Notes under the pieces: generated by a model
What the model saw: the letters and a program-made list of their open reading frames with translations, nothing else
Databases searched by the model: none
Told to the model about the DNA's origin: nothing
Translations under genes and position numbers: made by a program
Source: Eutypa lata
Lineage: Eukaryota > Ascomycota > Sordariomycetes > Xylariales > Diatrypaceae
Assembly (NCBI GenBank): GCA_022661535.1
Contig: JAKULF010000001.1
Location: 744,001-808,000, forward strand
DNA length: 64,000 nt
Direction of reading: 5' to 3'
Part shown: positions 46,380 through 59,123 of the stretch, piece by piece
Layout of the letters: each line of letters begins with the position of its first letter
Numbering within the stretch: position 1 is the first letter of the stretch

Positions 46380-48021
46380 GAGAGGTAGTTGGTTGGTTAG
46401 TTGGTCGGCCGGTCGGTCGGCTGGCCAATTGAATGAAAACTGTGATATAATAATATCGAAAACTGGAAAATTGAAGGGAAGTAAGTTCGCGCGTGAGAAC
46501 GAGAGCTTGGCTTAACTATGTAGTTATTAGTCTTTTCAGCTCATGATACTCAAGTGATGGGGTGACTCGATCCTTGGAGTGAAAACTGCTTAGCGCTGTG
46601 GCCCCCCCTGGCTTCTTATACTTGGCAATATGGCATCTAGAACATTTAGGGGGGTCGATGTCTATAAAAACCGATCCTTAAAAGAGCTAATATAAGCCTT
46701 AGCTCTACAACTAGCCTATCGACAACATTTCGTTGTTGCCTGCCTAAAGCGGTTTGTTCTTAACTAGTATTGAATCACAGCCTGATCGACCTTTAGGTAT
46801 ATTATAGGCAGACTGAAAAATCCCAGGTGTTATAGCGCGGGATTTCAACCTTCACCAATCGATACACACTACCTATATCATTGTGTATTATGGATTGCAA
46901 GCACATGCTTGATACGATATTTGCTCATAGACGCATATCCAACACTATATTCACTTCAGCTCATTATCTACGTCGTGAAGGGATTGAACTTGTTTAAGTT
47001 GGTTTGATACATTATTAAATAGGCTAAATAGGCTAATATTCAAAAGGAGAGTGTAGAGCGAGCCTGCTAGCCTGCGATGAATTCCAAATTAAACAACTCT
47101 CGGAGTTACCTGATCCTTCTTACGATTCTTCTAAATACTTCAGTCTCTACAAGATTCGCACGAAGTATAAACAGCGTCCGAGGCAGATAAGTCTCAACAG
47201 CAAACCTTCATATTATATATGCTTGATATGGATCCATTAGCTTATGGCACCTGGAGAATCTCCCTTCGTCCTATCGTGGACTATGTATGACAATATGAGT
47301 CACAAGTCAGATTCAAACTACATAGCTAATTCTTCATAAGCACATGAACTCCTAACCAAACTCCCTGGACAGTGACGGTTTGTCGGATAAGTAGTTTGCA
47401 ATTATGCAATTGCCCGAATAGACTGAAGTGCGTAGAAGTGTTGCCATCTGTAGTTACCAGTACGCGCGAAGGATTGATATAAATCTTTAGCTGGTGCTTT
47501 AAACGACTGACTGTAGAATTGTAATAAACTGTATGTATTAGGTAGTTAGCTAGATTCCATCCCATTCCTGCCTATAATTTCTGGCCAGAACTTTATTCGG
47601 AGATCTGCTAGGTATCATAGTATTCGTAATTCATTACTAACGAGTGGAATAAAAGAGCAAACAATAGCATATAATAAGAGAAATCAAATCAACTATGTAC
47701 CAATATTCAGCCCACGAGGCACCAAACTTAATATGAGCTTTCGATACGTCCGCATAGCTCTAGCAAATATCCCATAATAGAGCAGATGTAAAGTACAGCT
47801 TATACTCCCACCCCCATCGTACGTAGTGTCTCCCCCACGATCCCCAAACCAGAAAATGCATAGCCACCGCAACGCCCATTTTGTTTTTCTTTTCGTTGCA
47901 ACGCTCGGGAACTGGGACATAGATCGAGCGCTCCTCCATGATAATTAAGTAAGATATGTACAGCCAAAAAAGTGATTCGCGTTTATTGGGACTCGTTTTG
48001 CATTACGCAGCCGTGAACTTT
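46380..48021. other. Intergenic 1.6 kb, nothing recognised
   Basis: Includes a GGTT/GGTC-rich short stretch (46385-46425) in the leader of the minus-strand membrane protein gene. The rest shows no coding frame with recognisable content; the ORF at 47693-47920 was not supported. Confidence 0.4.
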
Positions 48022-49199
48022 TTATTTCTTAGAGCGGCCACGCTTCGCCAGGAAATTGTCACGGCCGCCTACGCTTTCCCAGTATTCATCCAAGGGGGCA
48101 CGGGCAGAGGTTTTGAGTTTGGCTTCGGGCTCCCACGTCGTGTCGACGGGGCTATCGGAATAGCCGACCCATTGCACCTCGAGATGGAAGCCACCTCGCT
48201 GCTTCTTCTCATGGCGCAATATTTGGAAGACGCGGTATTCCTCCGGAAGCTGTAGGTCTTGGAAGAGGGCACGGCCACGGCCACCTTTGGCCTTCCAATA
48301 CTCGTAAACAGTCTCCGCAGCGCCTTTCTGTATCTCCTCTTCCGGCTCCCAAGTAGCTTCGTCCGCGGCTTCGTCGGCCCAGTGAACCAGAAGTTCGATA
48401 GCGCCTTTTTCACTTTCTGAGGCTCGGAAGTTGAGAATAGCCTTAACTTCTTGTTCTTCACCTTCACCTTCATCTAGCTCTTGATCTTGTTGCTCCGGTG
48501 CGCCAGTCGCATTTTCTCTGTTCTTCGCCGGGCTTTTATCGCTCGAATCGGCTTTGGAATTGGATTTCGCTCCGGTTGAATCGTCGACTTTGTTATCGCC
48601 AAGGAGTTCTTTACGGTGAAATGATGGTATTAGTTAAAGTTACACGGGTTGAACTTGTTAAATCATTATGTATCATACCGTCAGCATTTCCCATGTTGGT
48701 TACGGGTACGAGCGGGTTTTTAGAGCTATCTGCCTCCTCTAGTGAGATTTCGTTCCTAACTCCAGAGGACCGGCTTTGGCGGCCTAATTGAGCTGTCAGT
48801 GCGCGTTTGAAATAGAAAACGAAGCGAACACAGCTTTAGACATACTCTTCTTAGCTGATGGTGGTCTGCCTCTTCCGCGAACAGAACTTGGGGTTCCAGA
48901 CGAGGTGCGCGGCTTGGCAGCTTCACTCTTCGGAGTCGTCTGGGGAGTGTCGTCTATCAGTAAGTTCATCGTGTTAGTATAGCCACAGGGCGCGCATTTG
49001 GAATTAGGAAATAACCCCATCACAAAGAGCTGTTGCTACCTTCATCACCCATCGGGTCATATGGGTCGACCTTCGCCTTCCTCTTTACGCCTCGTTGCAT
49101 TTCGTTGCTGTCTTGTTGGTTGTCGCCGTTGTCCGATTTTTTGGTAAGAGGAGAGGAATTTATCCAACCGGTGACGACGCGATTGAAGGCTTTAGACAT
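48022..49199 (-). CDS. Double-chromodomain protein with an AT-hook
   Basis: Four exons: 49199-49040, 48953-48846, 48792-48679 and 48608-48022, total 969 nt and 322 residues. Introns are 86, 53 and 70 nt with GTAGCA, GTATGT and GTATGA donors. The N-terminal half is disordered and charged and contains RGRGRPPSAKK, a canonical AT-hook core that binds the minor groove of AT-rich DNA. Two chromodomain-like units follow in tandem. The first is VKAILNFRA, ELLVHWADEAADEATWEPEE, VYEYWKAKGGRGRAL; the second is YRVFQILRHEKK, LEVQWVGYSDSPVDTTWEPE, LDEYWESVGGRDNFL. Each has the W-x(n)-TWEP core; the aromatic cage is only partly evident. A lysine-rich end (AKRGRSKK) may act as a nuclear signal. It is probably a chromatin reader, but the modification it reads is not determined. 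Confidence 0.85.
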
Positions 49200-51136
49200 C
49201 GTATTAAAGAGATTACTACTAACACTAGACGATGGCGCAAATGATAAACTAGGACTAATAGGATGAGAAGTGGAAGCAGTGATGCGCTGGGTGTCGTCGG
49301 TGTTAGGGGTTACGCAATTTGCGTCTGTGGTCGCCTTAGGAGACGTTATCTTCACTCAATTGAGACCTCAGTCGTCGCCGTTGTCGTCACGTCACGTCAC
49401 GGTCGCGCTAGAAATGGGGAGAGGGAGGGAGGAAGAGAAGATGAAAGAAACTAACGGATGAATGGGATGGGATGGGATAGAAAAGGTTATTATGTAGGTA
49501 TGATAATATATGTAGGTACCTATGTAATAATGAGGAGTTGGAGCTCGGAAACCACCTAAGAGCCTAAGAAAACAGTGGCACGGGCAACGAACGACGCAAT
49601 GATGGGGCAGAAAGTCCACCGGGACTAAGTTGATAAGGGACAAGCCTAACTAACACAGCCATACAAATTGAACCACTGAGTGCTTGGATCCCCATTCAAT
49701 TACCCATAGAAAAAAAAAAGAGAGAGAGAGAGATATGGGTGGAGGAATCCTCAATTGGTTGAACTTGTATACGTCACACACTACAACTACTGTAGGTAGC
49801 ACAGTTTTTTTTTTAATTATTTTAAATGGTATTCATTTCAAACAGAGACGGGAATCCTGACTGGGGGGACGGGGGGCATTGATGGAGAACCTGAGTTGGA
49901 GGGAAATGGGGTTTGTCAATTGCTGCATCGAATTAATGACGGCAAAAGCTGCCGGGAAAGTACCGGTAGGTCCCGATTTCCAAGGTTGGCTCAACTTCTG
50001 ATTTGACTAAGTTTCTGACACAATTACCACTTTAGGTTAACTGCTTATGATATCGCTTATACCGTATGTAAGTATGTACATATAGGTAATAAACGAAACA
50101 GGGGGTTCATGTTAACGTTAGTATACAAATGATGTATGTAGGCATTCCTCTTAACTGATAGGAAACTCGCAAGTTTTATTCTATTTTATACATATCGTGG
50201 TGATTGAATTTTTTTTATCGCTATAGTCTAATTAATGCAACTATTTGTTATGATTGATTTTGATACGACTAACTTTAAAGCGATCCTTTTAGTTCGCTCC
50301 TCTCATATCGATCTAAGTTTGTCTGACTACCTTAGTAGGTTCACGGACTGTTCGGAATTATAGGTGGTGTTCTATATACCTCGTATATGTGTACACACCT
50401 AATACCCGTAATCTGCATAGGCATCGTGTCATCACTAGACCTGCATGCCTTATCCTATGACAAAGAAAGAGCTGGTCAAGCCCAGGTGGTTCTACTCCTA
50501 GGTAGCTTAATTGTTGATGATCCTTAGAGCTAGGTTATTGCGATTCATGGTCTTAATCTGAGATTTGTATGGCTATAAACCACCTAGTATCAACTATCCT
50601 TTTCTTTGTAAAGCATCAGCTTTGAAGGAGGGGCCGGCCGTTACCTATCTCTAATAATTAACTGAGTGCTACAACTCAAAACAATGTTTGTATTACCCTA
50701 AGCCCTTCCATCGTTTTGCGAATAATATATCATCTTTATAAACATAGAATATTTGAGTCATTCTTGATTAACAGGTTATGCCAACATCTGTATATACTTA
50801 TTGCTATTTTCTGCCGTCGTTTCGAGCTATTATATGTACAATACACCACACCATGCTACCTATATACATGCAATCCCTCGGATACCCCCGCACACCCTTA
50901 CTCATTCGTTCATAGGTAGAAAACAATGGAAGACGGGAAAACACCCGAGAATAATAACGAAGAATAGAAAAACAATCAAGTGCGGACTATAAACCACCAC
51001 AGTGTACAAATTGGTCATTGTGTCCCAAATTCCGTATTATGTACAAGAAGGGAGCAAAAGAATCGAAACTCTCACGAGAGAGGAAAATGGACTGGTCATT
51101 GGCCAGTGAAAGGGAACCTTAAGTTATTTCTTCAGT
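49200..51136. other. Intergenic 1.9 kb
   Basis: Promoter region of the chromodomain gene and 3' flank of the laccase. A short (AG)n run lies at about 49717-49731. No gene was recognised. Confidence 0.45.
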
Positions 51137-52993
51137 TTAGTAGAACAGCTGCCTCGCCTTGACGCCCGAGGGAGGCGCCGGCTTCCTCAGGCCCGAGTCG
51201 GGCTTCTCGAGGGTGGCGTCCTCCCAGAAGTCGTTCCAGAGCGCGCAGGTCTGGTCGAACTCGTCGGCCTGGGACGTGGAGATGAGGTCGGCCTGCTCGG
51301 TGGCGCGCTCGAGGAAGTCGACGCTGAGGCCCCCCGAGACGTGCCACGCGATGTGGCAGTGGAAGAGCCAGACGCCCGGGTTGTCGGTCTTGAAGGCGAT
51401 GACGAGCCAGCCCCCCGCCGGCAGCATCGTCGTGTCGCGGCGCGTCGGGTTCTCGCCCTGGAGCAGGCTCTTGTCCGCCGAGGTGAACCCCCCGGCGTTC
51501 TTGGCCGACGCCCCCAGCACCAGCATGTCGTGCCCGTGCAGGTGCATCGGGTGGTCCACGGGCGACCCGTTCTCCACCACCCAGAACGTCCACACGTCCT
51601 CCTCGTCGATGTGCACGAGGTTGTTGGCCTCCGGGTACGACGTGTTGCCCTCCATCACGTACTGGAGCACCGGCCGGTTCCAGTCTACGTTGATGGCCGA
51701 GCCGTCCACCTTCCAGGTCACGACGGGTGCTACTTCGAACGAAATGTCGAACGTGTTGTCTTCGTCCGCGAGGAAGCTGTCGAGAGGTGCACTGCGTGGG
51801 ACGACCGGGCTGAAGCTCAGGTTGTCCGCACAACCCACGTTAGCCGGCTTTGTGCCTTTCTTTGTCGGTAGGTCATCCGACGCGCCGTCGTAGTGGATGA
51901 TTGCAGCGGGAAACGGGTTCTTGGACCTTCCGCACTGGTTCTCCTCAAACATGGTGACGTTCATCCAGTAATTGCTGACTTCCTCCGAGGCGTCGATAAC
52001 GACGTCCACGCGCTGCCCCGTACCGAGGAAGATGTTGTCGACCGTGGAAGCATTTACAGGGACCAAGTCGGTGGCGATGACCGTCATATCGTGGTCGACG
52101 ATCGAAACCTGGTAGTTGTGCTCCACCGAGGGGTTGATAAGCCGCAGGCGGTGGCTCTTGCCGGGTGTGAGTGTTAATGTGGAGTACTCACCGCCTTCAC
52201 CAAGAGGGTTGATATTCTTTCCGTTGAAAAGGACGTTGCCACTATCAGGGGCTCCGGGAGTAGCCATGACGATCTCGGTTAGCTCCTCCGCCGTCTCATA
52301 GTAATAGTCGGAGATGGGATAGGCGCCTAGGTCGATGTCGTAGTCGAGCGAAGCAGGTCCGTTGATCACGATGGTCCCAAACACACCATTGCCGTACTGG
52401 GCGGAGAAGTGCGAATGATACCACGTGGTGCCGTACTGCCTCGCCCTGAAGGTGTAAGTCTTCTGGGATCCCGGCGGGATAGGACACTCCGTGACTCCGT
52501 TTACACCGTCGTTGATATTATTGCCGACCATACGGAAACCGTGCCAGTGGATGGAGGTTCCATTGAACTGGAGGCTGTTGACGATGGTAACCTCGATGGT
52601 GTCGCCCCAGTCGGCCTCTAGGGTTGGACCGGGGAGCTGACCGTCGATAAGCATTACTTTCTCCTTGACCACGCCATCGGGGCCTTCCCATTCGTCTTCT
52701 TCAGTAATCTCCCAGGTAAACTAGGGGTAGAAAAGTGAGTGTCAGTGGCATGGTCCTCCATGAATGATCCCTGCTAGTATAGCACTCACTGTCCTCGTGG
52801 TACCAGACGGGGTCTCGACTTCATAGTCGGTGTTGATGTCAAATCCCTTAGACCAACAGGCCCGGTTCGAAGCAGTGTGACAGGAGCCGGGAGCACGAGT
52901 CTCAACGCCTTTGTCGAGAGTGGGAGCCGCTACTACACACAGTGAAAGCAGCAGGGCAGGCATGAGCCTAGCGAGTGAAATAGGCGAAAACAT
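51137..52993 (-). CDS. Secreted asco-type laccase (multicopper oxidase)
   Basis: Two exons, 52993-52790 and 52720-51137, with a 69-nt intron (GTGAGT donor, CCCTAG acceptor), total 595 residues. The start is the ATG of MFSPISL; an upstream in-frame extension begins at TTG, not ATG. A signal peptide (about 1-22, MPALLLSLCVVAAP) leads into TLDKGVETRAPGSC, with a monobasic propeptide-like site. All four copper signatures are present: L1 HWHGF (His126, His128), L2 WYHSHFSAQYGNGVFG (His170, His172), L3 HPMHLHGHD and L4 HCHIAWHVSGGL. The C-terminus has DSGL followed by RKPAPPSGVKARQLFY. DSGL is the conserved ascomycete plug, behind which a short propeptide is normally removed. The enzyme oxidises phenols with reduction of O2 to water. 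Confidence 0.96.
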
Positions 52994-53157
52994 TGTGTCA
53001 AACAAGGATCCTCTAGCACAGGATCGAGAGTATATGTCTGTAAAGACGCAAGGAAGGAGGTGAGGCGTTGAAGTGTAAGATAGTTAATGAGGCACCGTTG
53101 GCTGAGGCTGGGATGCTGTTGTCTCATATCTTGTCTGATCTGGCGCCGGCATCATGA

Positions 53158-53165
53158 CTTATATA
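53158..53165 (-). promoter_or_regulatory. Possible TATA box of the laccase gene
   Basis: TATATAAG on the minus strand lies 165 nt before the laccase start codon. The position and orientation fit a core promoter element; no transcript evidence is available. Confidence 0.4.
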
Positions 53166-54593
53166 GACATCACAGAGCTATGGAGAGCACAAGCGGTCGG
53201 CTCTGTCCGGTGCAAACCATTACGAAAAGACTCACCATCCATCCTTATTGTTGCCGAGAGCTTCTCATACGAGCTTATTTGCCCAGCCCGGCTCCCAACC
53301 GACGCCTCGATGGACCAAGTTGGGCATAGAGCCCCACTGACATTACTATCACATAATATCGATGTCGTTCTCAGTACTATCGGCCAAGGAGTTTCGTATG
53401 AACCATGTCGACGAGAACAATTGTCTATTTGGATCTGGACCATCGTGAGGCGGATGTAGAATCCCAAATAGGGAGGCCAAACCCCAGGCTTTCAAGTCGA
53501 TAGTCTTGGGGCGTTGCAGGAAAAGGGTGTCAACTACCCTCGACGACAACAGGTTAAAGGAGTATCGTAGATGTTGCCAAGTCGTGGGTGGCTTCCCGTG
53601 CCTTAGCTTAGGCTCCACAATGAACGTTAGGCGGACAACGGCCCCTATTACGGAATTAGCATAAGGACTGCTGAGGGAAGAGGATGCTCAGCTGTGGAAC
53701 GGCTGGATTCTCGCCGTTGCCCAAGGTATAGGGACCGGTAATTAGACAAGGCAGTACGACAACCTCAGAGTTCTAGCTTTCCCGGCTAGGGCGGAATAGC
53801 CCGAATGCACGAGAGGTCACCCCCTTCAGTAGCATCCTCGATCAGAGTGAAGGTCTAGAAGACATCGGTGGCCACTGTCACACGGGCCGGCGTTAGAAGA
53901 CTAGGTGATTAATAATGCCTATGTTTCCCGTGTGCGTTACATTGTGATGGGCTGTTGGCCCTTCTGTAGCTCTACAAGCGGGCAATGCGGTGGAAAAGGA
54001 GACATAACCCATTTTCACCCCTGCAAAGAGACAGACCGGAATGCAAGAAACACGAGATCTCCAGCTGGTTCATTGACGGGAATCCTGATAGCTAGGAGTA
54101 GGGCATTTTGGTCTGTCATAGAAACTAGGTCTGAAGCACGACTCTTGAATTCAGCCAATAAACGAAAACAGAACGCCTCAGCTAGGAGGTCAGCCTCCAT
54201 AGGTACCTAGGCTGACAACGATCTAGCTGGACTTAGGACTAGCTCTCGGGTTGCGGAGAAGGGGATCATGGACGAGAGCTAAACGCCGCTATAGGGATGT
54301 GGGTCATCTCGGAAGCACAAATCAATATCAAAGCTTCTAGAGCGCCGCATGATAACATCTAGGCAGCCGTGACAAGATAAAGATAGAGAAAAAGAAAGAG
54401 ATATCGATATTGTATGACCGGTCAAAGCCTCGACTGAGGCGTACAAGAACGCTTGCCCCTTGCATCTTTGTGTAATTGCCCGTCTTTTTCACAGTAATAT
54501 TATGGCTTTAAGGTATCACACGGGCGAGTTGTGGCTTGTCCAAGCTGATCTTCAGCAAGTATTAAGGTATTAAGAGCATTACTACACGCGCGT

Positions 54594-54603
54594 ATGTGTA
54601 TGT

Positions 54604-54638
<35 letters not shown>
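54594..54638. repeat. (TG)n microsatellite
   Basis: A TG-rich run beginning ATGTGTATGTGTGTATG and continuing as about 13 uninterrupted TG units. The ORF starting here translates only the repeat (MCMCVCVCV...). Confidence 0.95.
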
Positions 54639-54639
<1 letters not shown>

Positions 54640-57600
54640 CGCCTCAAGAAACATGTGGCTTCTCAGCCTTGAGGCTAGAGTACACGAAGGATGATAAGGT
54701 TTACTTGTGTGTATGGAATAACTTGACGGAGAGTAATGCAAACGCCCTCAGTGTGCATAATCGCTCCCAACTCTACCCACATTCCGACTCTCCAGTAGCT
54801 TGGTTCGGAAGTGAGAAGCGAGAGGATGGCAGGATCAGGAAAGCACAAAGGGACAACATAGTTATTGAGATAAAGGTCAAGCAGAGCTCTCGTTTGCTGA
54901 GGCTTAACGAGCCTATAGGGATGTTGGAAGTCTATGCACAAAATACGATGGCGCCGGCGCAGCGCCGAATCACATGGGGTTTCTATATTCGCATCTCTGG
55001 ACTTTTCAAGCTCCAGCTGACAGCGGGGGGAGGGAACTTGGTTTCCTCAATTAAGCAAGGGTCAGCTCGTAATGCGCCACTGAATGCATAACACTGGTAA
55101 TCCGGCTTGAAAGGTTGCGAACGATAAAAATAGGCGGACCAATCAACCCCCGTAAGCCATGCCATCCGAAATGACCGATGGGCAAATTTACCAGTTTACC
55201 TTAACTATATGTTATATACGTGACTGGTTACGCCACATATATGCAGGTTAGCTGTGTGTAGCCTCGAGGTAGCGCGCGAGAAACGGAAGCACCCGAGTGG
55301 GGACTATAAGATGCGCCAAATATATAATGTCTACTGGCAGGATATGCAGGTCCACACCCCCCGTATTTGCTACACGTGGAAGTACGATCCTCAACCAGGT
55401 TTAAAAGTCGTTCGTACGTGACACAGCACCTGTAAGTAAGAAGTAACTAGATAATGCAAGCCCCTGAAGCCTGGCCATCTAGTGTAGACTTTTTGGGCTT
55501 TAATCTATCTCGGCGTATAATTCTCTGGCTGTCAATAAATAAATTGCGATTTCTGGTAAGCAATTCGGGTGCCACCATATTGAAGGGCTCTTCATATAGC
55601 TAGCCTTGTGCATAGTTCATCGTATATATCGCTTCCAGCGGTTTGGATCTCGGATACCACATTAGGTAGGATTTGAATATATAGTAAATAAAGGAAATGA
55701 TCTGCCATCCCCCCTAATACCGAGCCGAACCTTCCTAGGCGGAACCCTCGTGGTCTTGTGCACGTGGTTACCCCTTGAGCGTCATCGTGCCGGGGAGGCA
55801 ACGTTCTCCTGAGTCGGGAATTTTAATATTCTCGAGTTGGGTTACACCCAAGAACACCCAAGAACACCGTCGCAAGCTCGGCGTACTGGGACCACCGATC
55901 ATCCGGGGAATGGTTTGTCGGTAAGTGCGTCTATAGCGAGTCCCCCGAGAACCTTCCTCCTCCTTTTCTTCTTTTTTTCCTTCTTCGATAACGTCGCAAT
56001 ACATTTCTTCTCACAAAAGGAACCGGAGTTATTCGACACCACTATGTAACAGTGAGCTCCACAGATAACTCAGGTAATAAACAATAAGTCACCGTCAGAG
56101 TCGCAATGACCTCACTGGGGAAGTGGGGCGAGGGAGGTAAACTGCCCAACACTGCAAGACAGACACTTTAGAGAAGCGCGTTGTGATTGAGGATGGCGGC
56201 TTGCTTTTGGCGTTGTGGCATGATTATTTGAGGTGGCTTATATATTGATATCCAGCTGCAGCCTATGACGTGGGTTTCTGTATAGTATCTCAAGCCACCG
56301 TTGCATTCATTATATTCCATCAATCATCATCTACATGAAGAGCCAGGCAAGTCATGATATCATTGCAGCTCAAAAGTAACCCCACATAGATCTTATGATA
56401 GAGATTTCGATCTTGTTATCTAGTACTCGCTACCATCAATAATCTTTCCATGGTGTAATCAACGCCACGGACTTGGTTAATATTAACCTGGAAATGCACT
56501 TTAGGCCGAGGCCAATATTGGCAATTGGTTGTCGGAATTTAGCTGTTGTAGGATAGATAGGGGAAGTCTTCTTTTCTTCATCTTGCTATCCGCTCGGGGT
56601 TAGACCCCAGCTTTAATCTAGGCACATGTGTTCTTTTGGTGACGAGTCAATCGTATACTTAGACGAACACCACATATTCCAGGAACATAGCGACAACCCT
56701 TTTGGGAAAATACAGCGTCCATCCTGCAACCTTCCCCAGATGTTCCTACGTCGACGCTGCGCCTGGACAGGCTATCTGATCCATTCTGGACTTGGCGCCA
56801 AGATGCGGGTCAAGAAAACCAATGAGGGTCTCGGCCGCTGACTAGGATATTTGCAAACCTCGATACAACATTGGACGTTGTGACGGCGCGGAAAGTGGGA
56901 GGCAGGGAGGTCGGCTATCGTCGTCTAACTCTGAGAGGGCAACCACGGCATAAGGGTCTTCTTCGAATTTCATTACCAAATATATGACAAACCTGAGTAA
57001 CGGCAAAACAATCCATTATCAACAGCAAATCGGATGGATAGCGTGAGAAGCAGAGTCATTCTCCTCCGGTTCCTGTTCGTTGCTTGGCTGGATGCTACCT
57101 ACTTGACAATGCGAAGGTTTCGCGTTCTATTCCCCCTCGACGCACTCACTATGGGCATGTGATGTGTAGATGCTACCCTAAACGGGAGGAACGCACATAA
57201 TTGATACCATAATCATTGGCTAACCGACCATCGACTGGTCCTCGCAGTGCTGGTAGGGCTCTCTGATTGATACTGGCCTTACTTCGGTGTCGCTTCTTCA
57301 GTCAAGTGAGGGGCAGCCAGGACTAGAGCGACATGTCTTAAGTAAGCGTTCACCAAAAGGAAAACAAGTCGAGCCACGAGTTGCAGTTCCGAAATGCGCT
57401 GCCATGAAATACAACGATACAGGTCGACAAAGAAAAAAAGAAAGTGGAGACCGGTGCGGCAACTATGAGCTAAAAGGCATTCTCGCCCCGACCATGACCT
57501 TGCATGATAATTTACCGGGCGGCTCAGGGATCGTTCCTTCGGCCGTCTTTATAGGGGGTTGAGTATCGGGAAAATGTGGAATAGGGACAACCTTATGTTG

Positions 57601-58319
57601 ACCTAAACATCCACACGGATCGCTGCGTATGTGGATCTTTTTTGCTCCGGTTTGTGGGTCCGACATCCGGTGATGCCCTTGAAAGGTTATCCGGTCTCAG
57701 CATTCACCAATTTCTCTACTATTTTTAATATTGCCGTATTTGTTGTATCATGGATGGGTTTAGATATTCATAGACCAAGGCTTATGTAGCAATGCTATCC
57801 CCCCCCCACATTATTTTCTGCATATAATGGGACTCTTAATGAAGGAGACCGACGTTAGTGTGGGTTAATCCTAAGAAAGGCTATGACTTGAGGGACGGTA
57901 CATCCCTTCCACCATGTACTAGTTCATTATCAAGTGTCAAAGCACCCCCTCGGAGCTCAACTTGACAGTGTCAAGGAGAAAACTGGAGAAACGGGAAGTA
58001 AAAGGAGCTTGACGTCGAAGTAACATGGCATCAGTCGTTCCAAAATGCATTGAATACCCTAAAAAATTACTCAATCCAAGTAACAACTATTGAACAGAAC
58101 TAGTGCATAGTTCGTATAGAATAGTTATAGCATGCTTTCAACTCCTTAGATACCGTATCCTACTCGTCCCAGGGCATCTATCAGTCACTAAACCCTACAA
58201 GTCTGCACAGTACATGTCGCGTGCATTCTATACAAATAATATTGCCAGGTGTCGTATTCATAATAATAACATAGCATCAATACATTATTCTATGAAGGCT
58301 TAATATGCCTTGGGGGAAT

Positions 58320-59123
58320 TCAAAAGAACCTCTTCGGCTTTCCGGGCTCAAGCCACGAGATGTGGTTTGTAATGCCTTCCTCCTCAAATACAGCAGTAAG
58401 CTGTTTCTTACCTTCTTTGAAGTGATCCCAGCCCTCATAGTGCATCGGGATTACCATGTCGGCCCCGATGTCTCGGAAAAGTCGAGTCGCTTGCTTGCCA
58501 TCCATTGTAATTAGAAGTGGCTCCTCAGTCCCTGGCAGCACCACGGTGGCAGCCCCCATGTTCAGTAGCGCAAGTGAGATGTGGAATTTGTCTCGAATGG
58601 CTGCGAGCTCTTCCATGTAGGTCGTGTCTCCGCTGAAGTAAATGGCGTTAGGAAGACCTCCTGTTGTACCGAAGTCCGCGGTTGTCAAAATGAACCCTAC
58701 GCATTCGCCCCCAGGGAGATGTTGGCACGGCGTGCTAGTCACTTCGAACTTCTTCCCTCCAATTTGGAGGAAAGTTGTTTCCCAGGGTTTCAACCCCTTA
58801 ACCCCAGGCTTAGGACCTAGCTTCTCCGCACCATCGACTGTCGTCAGGACTCGGCGACCGTCTAGTAGACGCCGTCCGAGGTCATCGAGATTGTCCGGAT
58901 GGTCTTCATGGCTTAGAAGCACGGCATCAATAGGCGGTAGATCTTGAAGAGCAAGAGCTGGAGTGTAGTGACTGGCGAGGGTTGCAATACCAACATCCCA
59001 TTCGGTGCCTTCGGGAGAGAAATAGGGGTCTGTAAGAAACGTTATGCCGTCGATCTCCAATATTGATGTCGCAGTGCCGACGTAGGTGATGGTAACTTCA
59101 CTCTTGAATGGATGATCAGCCAT
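58320..59123 (-). CDS. Metallo-beta-lactamase-fold hydrolase (UlaG/YtnP-like)
   Basis: Single exon, 267 residues, probably cytosolic because no signal peptide is visible. The fold is recognised from VTITYVGTATSILEIDGITFLTDP at the N-terminus (strand, then TDP). The metal-binding block is LLSHEDHPDNLDDLGRRLL (His72, Asp74, His75, Asp77), followed by TPCQHLPGG (His), YFSGDTTYMEEL (Asp) and IPMHYEGWDHF (His). The first block is H-x-x-H-x-D-N rather than the standard H-x-H-x-D-H; bacterial and fungal members of this UlaG-like branch have similar variants. Substrate is not predictable: related proteins act on lactones, phosphodiesters or N-acyl-phosphatidylethanolamines. Confidence 0.88.
   Translation of the reverse strand: MADHPFKSEVTITYVGTATSILEIDGITFLTDPYFSPEGTEWDVGIATLASHYTPALALQDLPPIDAVLLSHEDHPDNLDDLGRRLLDGRRVLTTVDGAEKLGPKPGVKGLKPWETTFLQIGGKKFEVTSTPCQHLPGGECVGFILTTADFGTTGGLPNAIYFSGDTTYMEELAAIRDKFHISLALLNMGAATVVLPGTEEPLLITMDGKQATRLFRDIGADMVIPMHYEGWDHFKEGKKQLTAVFEEEGITNHISWLEPGKPKRFF

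Larger units (their letters stand above)
52994..58319. other. Gene-poor 5.3 kb stretch
   Basis: Contains the laccase promoter, then no convincing gene to 58319. ORFs at 53905-54210, 54594-55091, 55837-56049, 56626-56841 and 57287-57562 show no recognisable domain and were not called. A (TG)n microsatellite is at 54594-54638. Confidence 0.45.

Noticed and set aside
54594..55091. 165-codon ORF starting in the (TG)n microsatellite
   Set aside because: The first part is repeat translation and the remainder shows no domain or codon signature.
56626..56841. 71-codon plus-strand ORF in a GC-richer patch
   Set aside because: No homologous motif recognised and no splice partners nearby.
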